This document shows positions 24,952 to 33,997 of a stretch of DNA of 64,000 nt, piece by piece (positions within the stretch are counted from its first letter, which is position 1; each line of letters begins with the position of its first letter). The stretch is from assembly GCA_964244725.1 (NCBI GenBank), contig CAXTJQ010000007.1, positions 124,001 to 188,000 of the forward strand, written 5' to 3'. A program made the translations under genes and the position numbers. The notes under the pieces are model-generated. The model saw only the letters and a list, made by a program, of their open reading frames with translations, searched no databases and had not been told where the DNA came from. This DNA comes from Kumtagia sp964244725 (GTDB lineage Bacteria; Pseudomonadota; Alphaproteobacteria; Rhizobiales; Rhizobiaceae).

Positions 24952-26532
24952 ATGGCGAACGTAGCGACGATCTCCGCGGGCCAGCCGCAGGAAATGGCGA
25001 TGCCGGATACACGCCGGATGATCGCATTCCTGGCGATGGTGTTCGGCATGTTCATGGCGATCCTGGACATCCAGATCGTCTCGGCGTCGCTGGCCGAGAT
25101 CCAGGCCGGCCTCAGCGCCAGTTCCGACGAGATTTCGTGGGTGCAGACCGCCTATCTGATCGCCGAGGTGATCATGATCCCGCTGTCCGGCTTCCTCGCC
25201 CGCATGCTCTCGACGCGCGTGCTGTTCACGATCTGCGCCGCCGGCTTCACGGCCGCGAGCGCGCTCGCCGCGACCGCCAACAGCATCGACCAGATGATCG
25301 TGTATCGCGCGATCCAGGGTTTCATCGGCGGCGGCATGATCCCCAGCGTCTTCGTCGCCGCCTTCACGATCTTCCCGCCCTCCAAGCGCGCCATCGTCTC
25401 GCCGATGATCGGACTTGTGGCGACGCTCGCGCCGACCATCGGGCCGACGGTCGGCGGCTACATCAGCCACGCCCTGTCGTGGCATTGGCTGTTCCTGATC
25501 AACGTCGTGCCCGGCATCATCGTGGCGAGCTCGGCCTGGGCGCTGATCGATTTCGACAAGCCGGAGCTCGGCCTGTTCAAGAAGTTCGACTGGTGGGGCC
25601 TGATTTCGATGGCCGCTTTCCTCGGCTCGGTCGAGTATGTGCTCGAGGAAGGTCCGATGAACGACTGGCTGCAGGACGAGGCGGTTTTCTACTGCGCCAT
25701 CGTCCTGGCCGTCGGCGGCGCCGTTTTTTTCTGGCGGGCCTTCACCCGCGAGGAGCCGATCGTCGATCTCTATGCGTTCAAGGACATCAATTTCGCCTTC
25801 GGCTCGATGTTCTCGTTCGTCATGGGCATCGGGCTCTATGGGTTGACCTATCTCTATCCTGTCTTCCTCGGGCGCATCCGCGGCTACGATTCGCTGATGA
25901 TCGGCGAAGCTCTGTTCGTCAGCGGACTCGCCATGTTCCTGACTGCCCCCATCTCCGGCATCCTGTCGCGCAAGATGGACCCGCGCCTGATGATGATGAT
26001 CGGCTTCATCGGCTTCGCCTGCGGCACATGGCGCATGACCTACCTGACCGCCGACTGGGACTTCTACGAACTGCTGCTGCCGCAGATCCTGCGCGGCGTG
26101 TCGCTGATGCTGTGCATGGTGCCGATCAACAATGTCGCGCTGGGAACGCTGTCGCGCGAGCGGATGAAGAACGCCTCCGGCCTGTTCAACCTGACGCGCA
26201 ACCTCGGCGGCGCGGTCGGCCTCGCGGTCATCAACACCATCCTGACGGACCGCGACGCCTTCCATACCGCCCGCCTGGCCGAGCATGTCAACTGGGGCAG
26301 CGCCGAGGCCATGAAGACGATGGCGCAGTTGCAGCAGAACTTCGATTCGCACGGCATCGACGGCAATACGGCGGCGCTGTCGAGACTCGCCGGCATGGTG
26401 CACCAGCAGGCGACCTTGATGTCGTTCATCGACGTGTTCTCGGTGCTCAGCGTGCTCTTCGCCTCGCTCGCGGTGTTCGCGATGATGATGCGAAAGCCTC
26501 CGGCGGCGGCGGGCGGGGGCGGCGGGCACTGA
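24952..26532 (+). CDS. MFS multidrug exporter, DHA2/EmrB family
   Basis: This 526-residue transporter has 14 predicted membrane helices and the EmrB landmarks: motif D-like LDIQIVSASLAEIQ in helix 1, WVQTAYLIAEVIMIPLSG in helix 2, and motif C GPTVGGYIS in helix 5. It works with the adjacent EmrA-like adaptor to expel hydrophobic compounds across both membranes. The Met17 start (MAMPDTRRM) is possible, but ATG 24952 fits the spacing to the preceding stop. A glycine-rich tail (AAGGGGGH) closes the protein. Confidence 0.92.
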   Translation: MANVATISAGQPQEMAMPDTRRMIAFLAMVFGMFMAILDIQIVSASLAEIQAGLSASSDEISWVQTAYLIAEVIMIPLSGFLARMLSTRVLFTICAAGFTAASALAATANSIDQMIVYRAIQGFIGGGMIPSVFVAAFTIFPPSKRAIVSPMIGLVATLAPTIGPTVGGYISHALSWHWLFLINVVPGIIVASSAWALIDFDKPELGLFKKFDWWGLISMAAFLGSVEYVLEEGPMNDWLQDEAVFYCAIVLAVGGAVFFWRAFTREEPIVDLYAFKDINFAFGSMFSFVMGIGLYGLTYLYPVFLGRIRGYDSLMIGEALFVSGLAMFLTAPISGILSRKMDPRLMMMIGFIGFACGTWRMTYLTADWDFYELLLPQILRGVSLMLCMVPINNVALGTLSRERMKNASGLFNLTRNLGGAVGLAVINTILTDRDAFHTARLAEHVNWGSAEAMKTMAQLQQNFDSHGIDGNTAALSRLAGMVHQQATLMSFIDVFSVLSVLFASLAVFAMMMRKPPAAAGGGGGH

Positions 26533-26540
26533 ACCAAGAA

Positions 26541-26586
26541 CGCCCCGCAGCCTGATCGCGGATGCAGACGCGAGGGCTACGGGGCG
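26541..26586. terminator. Inverted repeat after the efflux operon
   Basis: CGCCCCGCAGCC (from 26541) is matched by GGGCTACGGGGCG (to 26586), an imperfect stem of about 12 pairs with a loop of about 20 bases. It stands between two convergent genes, where a bidirectional terminator is expected, but has no T-run on either side. Confidence 0.4.
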
Positions 26587-26679
26587 CGCCGGCTGCGTGG
26601 GCCGAAGAAAGCCGGAAACGGACCACGCAATCGGCATCGGGTTTGCGATTCCGGCTGCCAGGGGCGGCCGGAGCCGGTC

Positions 26680-27237
26680 TTACATCTTCGGCAGCAAAAC
26701 CTTATCGACGACGTGGATCACGCCGTTGGACTGCTCGACATCGGCGATCGTGACCGTGGCGACGCCGCCGCTCTCGTCGGTCACCGTGACTTTGTCGCCA
26801 TCGGCCTTGAGCGTCAACTCGCAGCCGCCCACGGTCTTGACCTTATGCGCGCCGCCGTCACCCTTGACCATCTTGGCCACGTCCGCCGCCATCGCCTTGG
26901 CGCCCACGACGTGGCAGGTCAGGATCTTGACCAACTGGTTCTTGTTCTCGGGCTTGAGAAGAGTCTCGACCGTGCCGGCCGGCAATGCGGCGAAGGCCTC
27001 GTTGGTCGGAGCGAATACGGTGAACGGACCGGCGCCTTGCAAAGTTTCGACCAGACCGGCCGCTTTGACGGCGGCGACGAGCGTCGTGTGATCCTTCGAG
27101 TTGACGGCGTTTTCGACGATGTTCTTGTCGGCGTACATCGCTGCGCCGCCGACCATGGGATTGTCGGCGTAAGCCATGGTTGCGACCGTGGAAAGCGCGA
27201 TCGCGCCGGCAAACAGCGAAGCTGTGAATTTGCGCAT
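26680..27237 (-). CDS. Secreted fasciclin (FAS1) domain protein
   Basis: This 185-residue protein has a Sec signal peptide (MRKFTASLFAGAIALSTVATMAYA, cleavage after AYA) and one FAS1 domain (about 38-184). The domain has H1/H2-type motifs GPFTVFAPTNEAFAAL and VIHVVDKVLLP. A strong ribosome site (AGGAGG) precedes the ATG. FAS1 proteins act in adhesion or as surface or periplasmic antigens. Immediately upstream, in the same direction, lie an anti-sigma factor and an ECF sigma factor, the same neighbourhood as mycobacterial mpt70/mpt83 with sigK-rskA. A candidate ECF promoter lies 49 bases before the start, so it is probably a regulon member. Confidence 0.93.
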   Translation of the reverse strand: MRKFTASLFAGAIALSTVATMAYADNPMVGGAAMYADKNIVENAVNSKDHTTLVAAVKAAGLVETLQGAGPFTVFAPTNEAFAALPAGTVETLLKPENKNQLVKILTCHVVGAKAMAADVAKMVKGDGGAHKVKTVGGCELTLKADGDKVTVTDESGGVATVTIADVEQSNGVIHVVDKVLLPKM

Positions 27238-27285
27238 GAAACCTCCTGGTTGTTCCCTTCTTATGTCGAGGGGAATGCAAAGAAG

Positions 27286-27311
27286 TACGCCGCCGCCTCT
27301 CCTTAAGTTTC
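27286..27311 (-). promoter_or_regulatory. Candidate ECF-sigma promoter of the fasciclin gene
   Basis: Reading the minus strand, GAAAC (27311-27307) is followed after 17 bases by CGTA (27289-27286). This is the GGAAC-N16/17-CGT type layout seen for many ECF sigma factors. It lies about 49 bases upstream of the fasciclin start. I found no second copy upstream of the sigma gene itself. Confidence 0.4.
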
Positions 27312-27441
27312 ACGGCTTCCACGAAGATATCTGGCCGGACGGCCTTCATGGTCAAAAGACATCATGGCGTTGCTAGCCGGCTCACCAGAATTGTGCGTGC
27401 TGGACCGCGGCAAGGGCCGGAATCATCGCGACCGGGATGGA

Positions 27442-28164
27442 TCAAATGCCGCGAAGGTCGCCCGCCGCGACCACGGGGCCGGTCGGCTTGCCGGTCGGCG
27501 AACCGCCGGCGGGCTCCATGCTCACGGCGAGCACGGCGCCAGCGGCAAGTTTCCTGCGCGCCGCCTCGTTGACGATCAAATGGATCGACGAGCCGACCGG
27601 GATGACGCCCATCGAGACAGGCGCGTTCTTGCCTTCGATCATCCAAAGTTCGAAATCATGAGCGGCGGCGCGCTCGCCGGCGACATGGGAAAGCGCGACG
27701 TCGCCGGCCCCCTGGTCGTACAACGCGAGGTAGCGCACGTCGCTGCCATCGGCGGCCAGGGAGGCGACGAGTCGAATCCGCGGGCTCTCGACGGGACGAG
27801 CGACGTAGGGAACCGCGATATACAGGGCGAGCGCCGCAACCGCTGCCCCGGTCAGCCCGCGCCAGAAGGCCAGGCTCGACCACAGGCCCGGAGAACCAGT
27901 CGCCGCCGGCCGCGCGGCGCTTGCGAAAAGTCGCCTGTCGATGCCCGTGCGAACGGAAGCCGGCGGCTCGACGTTCGGATAGGCCGCGCCCATGGGCGCG
28001 AAGCCAACTTCCCAGCGATCGACGAGACGCGCGAGATCGGGCTCGGTCTCGACGCGCCGCGCGACGGCCGCCCGGTCCTGCGCGGACAGGACGCCGAGGA
28101 CGTATTCGGCCGCGACCAGATCGTCGCCCCCATCATCCGGCAGTTGGGCGTCCGAAACGCTCAT
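27442..28164 (-). CDS. Anti-sigma factor, RskA/ChrR-type
   Basis: This 240-residue protein has an N-terminal cytosolic part with the RskA-like pattern AAEYVLGVLSAQDRAAVARRV (about 18-38), one transmembrane helix (about 100-120, LTGAAVAALALYIAVPYV) and a C-terminal periplasmic RskA domain (about 130-235) with FELWMIEGKNAPVSMGVI. RskA-type factors hold SigK inactive until cleaved. Its ATG overlaps the sigma-factor stop by four bases, the usual sigma/anti-sigma coupling. No HXXXCXXC zinc motif is present, so sensing is not of the ZAS type. Confidence 0.9.
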   Translation of the reverse strand: MSVSDAQLPDDGGDDLVAAEYVLGVLSAQDRAAVARRVETEPDLARLVDRWEVGFAPMGAAYPNVEPPASVRTGIDRRLFASAARPAATGSPGLWSSLAFWRGLTGAAVAALALYIAVPYVARPVESPRIRLVASLAADGSDVRYLALYDQGAGDVALSHVAGERAAAHDFELWMIEGKNAPVSMGVIPVGSSIHLIVNEAARRKLAAGAVLAVSMEPAGGSPTGKPTGPVVAAGDLRGI

Positions 28165-28718
28165 CGCTCAAGACATTCCCTCAGTTTCAGAAGGCTACGG
28201 CGTAGCCATGTCCGCATCGTGTTGAGCGGCACGCCATGGCGTTCCGCGAGTTCGGCATAGCTTTCGCCGGTCAGATAGGCTCCGCGCACGGCCTGCGCAC
28301 GCTCGTGGTCAAGTTCATCGAGGCAGTGATGGATCCGCTGGCTCTCGCCGGCCGCCATCGCCATTGCCTCGGGGCCTGGCCTGGAATCGGCGATCTCCAA
28401 CGCGTCGTCGAGGGCGACCGAGCCCTTCTTTCTCTGCCGGATCCGGTCGATGGCGTGGTTTCGCGCCACCGCGACCATCCACGAGATGGGGCTCAGTTCC
28501 GAGACCGCGAATTTGTCGGCTTTCATCCAGACCTTGACGTAAACTTCCTGCAGCGCCTCTTCCGCTTCCGCTCTGTCGTTCAAGACACGCAGGCATACAC
28601 CGAAGAGTTTCGCGCTGGTCTGGCGGTAAAGGAGATCGAACGCGGCCCGGTCCCTCATCGAGGTCCGCACAATGAGTTTGGTTATGTCCTGCGGCGTCAT
28701 CGCCGCCAAATTAGGCAT
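28161..28718 (-). CDS. ECF RNA polymerase sigma factor, SigK-like
   Basis: This group 4 sigma factor has 185 residues from ATG 28718, where AGGCGG stands just upstream; ATG 28748 and 28700 are alternatives. Region 2 is visible as FDLLYRQTSAKLFGVCLRVL, EALQEVYVKVW and AVARNHAIDRIRQR. Region 4 is the HTH ERHGVPLNTMRTWLRRSLLKL. It directs transcription of a small regulon, most likely including the fasciclin gene two genes downstream. It is co-translated with its anti-sigma factor. Confidence 0.92.
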   Translation of the reverse strand: MPNLAAMTPQDITKLIVRTSMRDRAAFDLLYRQTSAKLFGVCLRVLNDRAEAEEALQEVYVKVWMKADKFAVSELSPISWMVAVARNHAIDRIRQRKKGSVALDDALEIADSRPGPEAMAMAAGESQRIHHCLDELDHERAQAVRGAYLTGESYAELAERHGVPLNTMRTWLRRSLLKLRECLER

Positions 28719-28941
28719 TTGCCGCCTGTTTGCAACGAGGCAAAACACCTTAAATCGCTATTCGACCGTCGATTGGGAAGCGCCGCCCGCGACCGGCCGC
28801 GCCGCCGCCCACGGTTTCGGGAAAGGCGCGGGCTGGCGTCATTCCGAGGGCCGAAGAAGGCCATCGCCACACGCGCTTATTCCCTTCCCATCCGGGCGCA
28901 TTTCTGGTCCAACACCGCATTCGGCGAGGGGAGCGGCGACG

Positions 28942-30126
28942 ATGGAACAATGCTGGCGCTGGTACGGGCCGAACGATCCCGTGCCGCTCGACCACATCAG
29001 ACAGGCGGGCGCCACCGGGATCGTCACCGCATTGCACGACATCTACGACGGAAGGCCCTGGCCCGAGGCCGACATCGCGGAACGCAAGCGGATCATCGAG
29101 GAAGCCGGACTGACATGGTCGGTCGTCGAGAGCATCCCGGTTCACAATTCGATCAAGATCGGCGCGCCGGAGCGCGAGCGCTATGCCGCCTCCTGGATCG
29201 AAAGCCTGAGGGGCGTCGCGAAGGCCGGCGTCGGGACGATCTGCTACAATTTCATGCCGGTGGTGGACTGGACGCGCACCGACCTGATGCACAAGCTGCC
29301 GACGACCGGCTATGCGCTTCGCTTCGACGCCGTCGATTTCGCCGCCTACGATCTGTTCGTGCTGAAGCGTCCGCAGGCCGAACGAAGCTACAGCGCGGAA
29401 CGCGCCGCGGAGGCGGAAGCCAGGCTGGCGACGCTGAGCGCCGAGACGATCGCCCGGATCGAGCGCAACCTGATCGCCGGCCTGCCGGCGACCGAGCGCC
29501 ATTTCGACCGCGCTGGCTTCCTCCAGGCGCTGACGGATTACGACGAGATCGGACCCGACGAACTGCGCGCCAATCTCGGATGGTTCCTGGAGCGTATCGC
29601 GCCGGCCGCCGAGGATCTCGGCGTGCGGCTCGGCATCCATCCCGACGATCCGCCCTTTTCCCTTTACGGCTTGCCGCGCATCGTCTCGACGGCCGACGAC
29701 GCCCGCTCCATCCTGGCCGCCGCCGACAGCCCCGCCAATGGGCTGACCTTTTGCACCGGCTCCTATGGAACGCGCGCCGACAACGACATCCCGGCGATGA
29801 TCGCGGAGTTCGGCGGCCGCATCTGCTTTGCCCATCTGCGCAATGTCACGCGCGAGCCGGACGGGTCGTTCCACGAAGCCGAGCACCTCGAAGGATCGAC
29901 CGACATGCCGGCCGTCATCCTCGCCCTGATGAAGGAGGAAGCGCGCCGCAAGGCGGAGGGCCGCGCCGACTGGCGCATCCCGATGCGGCCCGACCACGGC
30001 CATCTTCTCGCCGACGACATCGGCAAGGCGCGGATCAATCCGGGCTATTCGCTGATCGGCCGGCTCAAGGGCCTGGCCGAGTTGCGCGGCATCATGCGCG
30101 CGGTGGAGCGGTTCGAACTCGCCTGA
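28942..30126 (+). CDS. uxuA: Mannonate dehydratase
   Basis: This 394-residue TIM-barrel enzyme has the UxuA start MEQCWRWYGPNDPVPL, then VVESIPVHNSIKIG, ICYNFMPVVDWTRTDL, GIHPDDPPFSLYGLPRI, FCTGSYG and the C-terminal MRPDHGHLL. It dehydrates D-mannonate to 2-keto-3-deoxygluconate in glucuronate breakdown. ATG 28942 has GAGGGGAG upstream and matches the family N-terminus. It is divergent from the sigma factor and is followed by a sugar ABC transporter in the same direction, which suggests import of a uronate or related sugar. Confidence 0.95.
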   Translation: MEQCWRWYGPNDPVPLDHIRQAGATGIVTALHDIYDGRPWPEADIAERKRIIEEAGLTWSVVESIPVHNSIKIGAPERERYAASWIESLRGVAKAGVGTICYNFMPVVDWTRTDLMHKLPTTGYALRFDAVDFAAYDLFVLKRPQAERSYSAERAAEAEARLATLSAETIARIERNLIAGLPATERHFDRAGFLQALTDYDEIGPDELRANLGWFLERIAPAAEDLGVRLGIHPDDPPFSLYGLPRIVSTADDARSILAAADSPANGLTFCTGSYGTRADNDIPAMIAEFGGRICFAHLRNVTREPDGSFHEAEHLEGSTDMPAVILALMKEEARRKAEGRADWRIPMRPDHGHLLADDIGKARINPGYSLIGRLKGLAELRGIMRAVERFELA

Positions 30127-30251
30127 GAAGCGGATCGGCTCAGCCGAAGGCGCGCCTTTCCGTTCCGCCGATTGTGCACAACGAATTCCGGAATTGGTTG
30201 CATTCGCGCTTGAGGTAAGCCAACTTGGCGGCGTCTCTAGGGAGGACTCCG

Positions 30252-31199
30252 ATGTTGAAAAAACTGACGCTGCTGGCGGCGGGTACGCTGCTGGCGATCG
30301 CGACCACATTCTCGGCGGCGCAAGCCGCGGGCAAGACCTACTACTGGATTTCGCATGGCGGCCCGGCCGATCCGGTCTGGACCTATTTCCTCGCCGGCGT
30401 GAAGCAGTGGGAGGCCGACACCGGCAATACCGTCAACACCTCGTTCCACAATGGCGACGTGGCCTCGCAGCAGGAGGCGGTCCGCGCCGCGATCTCGGCC
30501 AAGGCCGCCGGCATCACGACCACCAGCCCCGATCCGGGCAGCCTGATCGAGATCGCGAAGGAGGCGAACGACGCCAAGATCCCGATCATCAACTTCAACA
30601 CGCCGGACCCGAAGGCATCGTTCGACGCCTATGTCGGCGGCGACAACGTCAAGTTCGGCGCCGGCTGGGCGCAGTACCTGGTCGACAAGGGTCTGGTGAA
30701 GAAGGGCGACTTCGTCTGGATGCCGGTCGAAATCCCGGGCGCCACCTACGGCGTGCAGGAAGAAGAGGGCATCAAGAGCGTGTTCGAGCCGCTCGGCATC
30801 ACCTACGAGGTGACCGAGGCGACGCTGGACCAGGCCGAGGCGATCAACCGGATGGTCGACTACGTCACCGCCAACCGCACCAAGATCAAGGCGATGATCG
30901 GCCTCGGCGACCTCGTCACCGGTTCGGTCAAGCGCGTCTGGGACCAGGCCGGCGTCAAGCCGGGCGAGATCCCGGTCGTGGGCTGGGGCAATTCGCTCGA
31001 CACGACCCAGGAAGTGCTGACCGGCTACGTCAATGCCGGGCAGTGGCAGGATCCGCAGGCGACAAGCTACGTCGCGCTGTCGATGGCGGCCATGGAGGCA
31101 GGCGGCGTTCCGGCGGGCTTCAACGTCATCACCGGCGCGCTGTACGAAAAAGACACCGCGCAGGTTTACGACGACATCCTGTCCGGCAAGAACAAGTAG
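30252..31199 (+). CDS. Sugar ABC transporter substrate-binding protein (RbsB/MocB type)
   Basis: This 315-residue periplasmic protein has a signal peptide (MLKKLTLLAAGTLLAIATTF, cleavage near AQA-AG) and a Peripla_BP_4 fold: YYWISHGGPADPVW, AAISAKAAGITTTSPDPG, VIGLGDLVTGSVKRVW and VPVVGWGNS-like strands. ATG 30252 is chosen because GGGAGGA lies upstream and it gives a proper signal peptide. The gene is followed by a strong hairpin before the permease gene, typical of binding proteins made in excess over the membrane parts. The ligand is unknown; context suggests a sugar, polyol or methylated sugar. Confidence 0.92.
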   Translation: MLKKLTLLAAGTLLAIATTFSAAQAAGKTYYWISHGGPADPVWTYFLAGVKQWEADTGNTVNTSFHNGDVASQQEAVRAAISAKAAGITTTSPDPGSLIEIAKEANDAKIPIINFNTPDPKASFDAYVGGDNVKFGAGWAQYLVDKGLVKKGDFVWMPVEIPGATYGVQEEEGIKSVFEPLGITYEVTEATLDQAEAINRMVDYVTANRTKIKAMIGLGDLVTGSVKRVWDQAGVKPGEIPVVGWGNSLDTTQEVLTGYVNAGQWQDPQATSYVALSMAAMEAGGVPAGFNVITGALYEKDTAQVYDDILSGKNK

Positions 31200-31205
31200 C
31201 GATCG

Positions 31206-31243
31206 AGGGTCTCGCGGCGACGATCGGCGCGAGACCCTTTTTT
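31206..31243 (+). terminator. Rho-independent terminator/attenuator after the binding-protein gene
   Basis: AGGGTCTCGCG (31206-31216) pairs perfectly with CGCGAGACCCT (31228-31238) and is followed by TTTTTT. An 11-pair GC-rich stem with a T-run is a strong terminator. It lies within the ABC operon and probably lets most transcripts stop after the binding-protein gene while a fraction continues into the permease. Confidence 0.85.
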
Positions 31244-31302
31244 CGTCCGTCGCGCGGCATTGCCGCGGCTGCGACATTGTCCAACCCTGTCCCGGGTCTC
31301 AC

Positions 31303-32289
31303 GTGCAAAATCAGACCATCATCCAGCGCCTGATCGCGCGGCCCGAGTTCGGGCCCTTCGTGCTGCTGATCGTCGAGATCGCGGTGTTCTGGGGCTTCAA
31401 TCAGAATTTCCTTTCGCCGCAGAACATCAGCAACGTCCTGGCCTTCACGGTGGAACTCGGCCTGATCGCGCTCGCGATGACGCTGCTGATGACGGCCGGC
31501 GAATTCGACCTGTCCGTCGGCTCGCTGTTCGGTTTCGCGCCGGTGCTGATGTGGACGCTGTTCAACGCCGGCATCACGTCGCTCGAGGTCGGCTTTCTTA
31601 TCGCTTTGATGGTCGCGGCAGGCATCGGCCTGGTCAACGGCCTGTTCGTCACCAGGCTCAAGATCCCGTCCTTCCTGGTGACGCTCGGCATGCTGCTGGT
31701 CGTGCGCGGCACGGCGCTGTTCATCACCGACGGCTTCCCGCAGCGCACCTGGAGCGCCGCCGGAAGCTGGATCGCCACGCTGCTCGCGGGCGATTTCTTC
31801 GTCGGGCCGTTTCGCATCTATGCCTCGCTGTTCTGGTTCATCGCCGCCGCGCTGATCCTCGGCTACGTGCTGACGCAAAGCCGCGTCGGCAACTGGATCC
31901 AGGCGGCGGGCGGCAATCCGCAAGCGGCGCGGGCGCGAGGCGTCAACGTCAACGGCGTCAAGATCGGCCTCTTCATCCTCTCTTCCATCATGGCCTCGCT
32001 CGCGGGCGTCATCTCCTCGCTGCGAACGGCCGCCGCCAATCCCAACAGCGGCACCGGCTACGAACTCGAGGTCATCGCCATGGTGGTGATCGGCGGCACG
32101 GCGCTGACCGGCGGGCGCGGCACGATCATCGGCACGGTCATCGGCATCCTGATCCTGCGCGTCATGCGCAACGGCATCGTGCTGATCGGCGTGCCGGGCC
32201 TGGCCTACAACATCTTCATCGGCGCGATCATCCTCGGCATGATGGCGCTGCATTCATGGCTCGAACGCCGGCACCAGGCGGGGACGTAG
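31303..32289 (+). CDS. Sugar ABC transporter permease (RbsC type)
   Basis: This 328-residue membrane protein of the BPD_transp_2 family has about nine hydrophobic helices. It carries the RbsC/XylH landmarks TAGEFDLSVGSLFG, LKIPSFLVTLGMLLVVRG, AAGGNPQAARARGVNV and GTALTGGRGTIIGTV. I place the start at GTG 31303, the first start codon after the terminator that leaves the conserved N-terminus intact; no ATG is available. It forms the channel for the preceding binding protein. The ATPase gene begins three bases after its stop. Confidence 0.92.
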   Translation: MQNQTIIQRLIARPEFGPFVLLIVEIAVFWGFNQNFLSPQNISNVLAFTVELGLIALAMTLLMTAGEFDLSVGSLFGFAPVLMWTLFNAGITSLEVGFLIALMVAAGIGLVNGLFVTRLKIPSFLVTLGMLLVVRGTALFITDGFPQRTWSAAGSWIATLLAGDFFVGPFRIYASLFWFIAAALILGYVLTQSRVGNWIQAAGGNPQAARARGVNVNGVKIGLFILSSIMASLAGVISSLRTAAANPNSGTGYELEVIAMVVIGGTALTGGRGTIIGTVIGILILRVMRNGIVLIGVPGLAYNIFIGAIILGMMALHSWLERRHQAGT

Positions 32290-32292
32290 ACC

Positions 32293-33039
32293 ATGGCCGG
32301 CGATCTCATCAGGATGGTCAACGTCTCCAAGTCCTACGGCCGCGTGCGCGCGCTGGAGAACGTCAATCTGCGCGTCGGCGGCAGCGAGATCGTCGGCCTG
32401 CTCGGCGACAATGGCGCGGGCAAGTCGACGCTGATCAAGGTGTTGTCCGGCGCGGTGCGGGCGACCGGCGGCGACATTTTCGTGCGCGACAAGAAAGTCG
32501 AGATGCGCAGCACCAACGACTCGATCTCGCACGGAATCGAGACGATCTACCAGGATTCGGCGCTGGTCACGCAATTGTCGATCGCGCGCAACGTCTTCCT
32601 CGGCCGGGAACCGCTCAAGTCGCCGAAGTTTCTGAACCGCATGGATCACGACGCGATGAACGCAACAGCGAGTGCGCTGCTCAAGCAGGTCGGGATCAGC
32701 AAGAACATCCCCCCGACGACGCCGATCGGAGCGCTGTCGGGCGGCGAGCGTCAGGCTGTCGCCATCGCGCGCGCCATGCATTTCGACAGCGACCTGATCA
32801 TCCTCGACGAGCCGACCAACAATCTCGGCGTCGCCGAAACGCAGGGCGTGCTGCAGTTCGTGCGCAATGCCCGCGACACCGGCCATTCCTGCATCTTCAT
32901 CGCCCACAACATCCACCACGTCTTTCAGGTCGTCGACCGGATCGTCGTGATGCGGCGCGGCACCGTGGTGGCCGACGACATCGACCCGAAGCGCACGACG
33001 GTAGACGCCGTCGAGCGGGTGATCACCGGGATGGAATGA
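32293..33039 (+). CDS. Sugar ABC transporter ATP-binding protein
   Basis: This 248-residue single ATPase has Walker A GDNGAGKST, Q-loop IYQDSAL, signature LSGGERQ, Walker B LIILDEP and switch IAHNIHH. Unlike RbsA/XylG, which carry two ATPase domains in about 500 residues, it has only one, matching the single-domain ATPase (FrcA/MocB-associated) transporters of rhizobia. It closes the plus-strand ABC operon and is convergent with the DMT exporter gene (29 bases). Confidence 0.93.
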   Translation: MAGDLIRMVNVSKSYGRVRALENVNLRVGGSEIVGLLGDNGAGKSTLIKVLSGAVRATGGDIFVRDKKVEMRSTNDSISHGIETIYQDSALVTQLSIARNVFLGREPLKSPKFLNRMDHDAMNATASALLKQVGISKNIPPTTPIGALSGGERQAVAIARAMHFDSDLIILDEPTNNLGVAETQGVLQFVRNARDTGHSCIFIAHNIHHVFQVVDRIVVMRRGTVVADDIDPKRTTVDAVERVITGME

Positions 33040-33068
33040 CGGGCCACACTGACGCGGCTCCAATCGCG

Positions 33069-33974
33069 TCAGGTTGGCGCGGCCCTCTCCGTGAGGTCGC
33101 GCGGTGGCCGCCTCAGCAGCATGTCCTTCGCGGCGACCACGGCGCCGATCAAAATCAGCATACAGGCAAGCGCCACCGACCAGTGAAAGGCGCCGTAACC
33201 CGCTATCATCAGGACAAGCACGGAAAACAACGGCGCGGCGTAGGATAGCGCGCCGAGGATCATGATGTCGCCGTGCTTGCAGCCGTAGTCCCAGGCATAG
33301 AAGCCGGCGCCCAGCGGCACGGCGCCCAGGATGGCGATAGCGCTCCATTGCACCGGGGTATGCGGCCAGACCGTCGTTTCGAGCGCCAGGTGGAGGCCGA
33401 AGGCGACGGCCGCCGTGATCAGGCAGTAGCCGGCCACCACGTCCGTCGGGGCCTGGCCGAAGCGGCGCGACAGCACGGAATAGCCCGACCACACGAAGGC
33501 GCAGAACAATGCGATCAAGTGACCGGGCTTCACACCCTCCGCCAGCCCGACGCTGCCGCCCCTGGTGATGACGATGACGGCGCCGGCGAGACCGAGCAGG
33601 ACTCCGACGACATGGTGCCCCTTCAGCCTTTCCCCCGGGAGGAAAGCGGCGAAGACGACGATCAGCAAGGGCCAGAGATAGGCGATGAGGCTCGCCTCGA
33701 TCGGCGGGGCATTCTGGATCGCGAAGAAATACGCGCAATGATAGATGCCGAGACCGGCCGCGCCGAGCGCCCAGACCTGCCAAGGCTGGCGCAGCGACCT
33801 GACCGCGGCGGGCCGGGCGATCCAGCTCGATACGCCGACCAGACCGCCAATCAGGAAGGCCATGGCCGCCAGTTGAAAGGGCGGAATCGGCCCGGCGGCG
33901 GTCGAGAGCAAGGCCAGGAACGACCAGGTCAGGATGGCCGTAAAGCCGATCAGGGTCGGAACTGTTTTCGACAC
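33069..33974 (-). CDS. DMT-superfamily (EamA) permease
   Basis: This 301-residue protein has ten predicted transmembrane helices in two EamA repeats (about 5-130 and 150-285). It begins at GTG 33974, with GGGAGCAGGG upstream and the typical start VSKTVPTLIGFTAILTWSF. EamA proteins export amino acids, sugars or small metabolites, and sometimes import them; direction and substrate are not readable. It lies 23 bases after xylA and is last in the minus-strand operon that begins with the desaturase-like gene, so it may export an end product or by-product of that pathway. Confidence 0.86.
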   Translation of the reverse strand: MSKTVPTLIGFTAILTWSFLALLSTAAGPIPPFQLAAMAFLIGGLVGVSSWIARPAAVRSLRQPWQVWALGAAGLGIYHCAYFFAIQNAPPIEASLIAYLWPLLIVVFAAFLPGERLKGHHVVGVLLGLAGAVIVITRGGSVGLAEGVKPGHLIALFCAFVWSGYSVLSRRFGQAPTDVVAGYCLITAAVAFGLHLALETTVWPHTPVQWSAIAILGAVPLGAGFYAWDYGCKHGDIMILGALSYAAPLFSVLVLMIAGYGAFHWSVALACMLILIGAVVAAKDMLLRRPPRDLTERAAPT

Positions 33975-33997
33975 GCGCCGACCCTGCTCCCGTTCCG

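Noticed and set aside
24790..26637. 615-codon minus-strand frame opposite the MFS exporter
   Set aside because: Antisense shadow with very high His/Asp/Arg content and no membrane or domain pattern.
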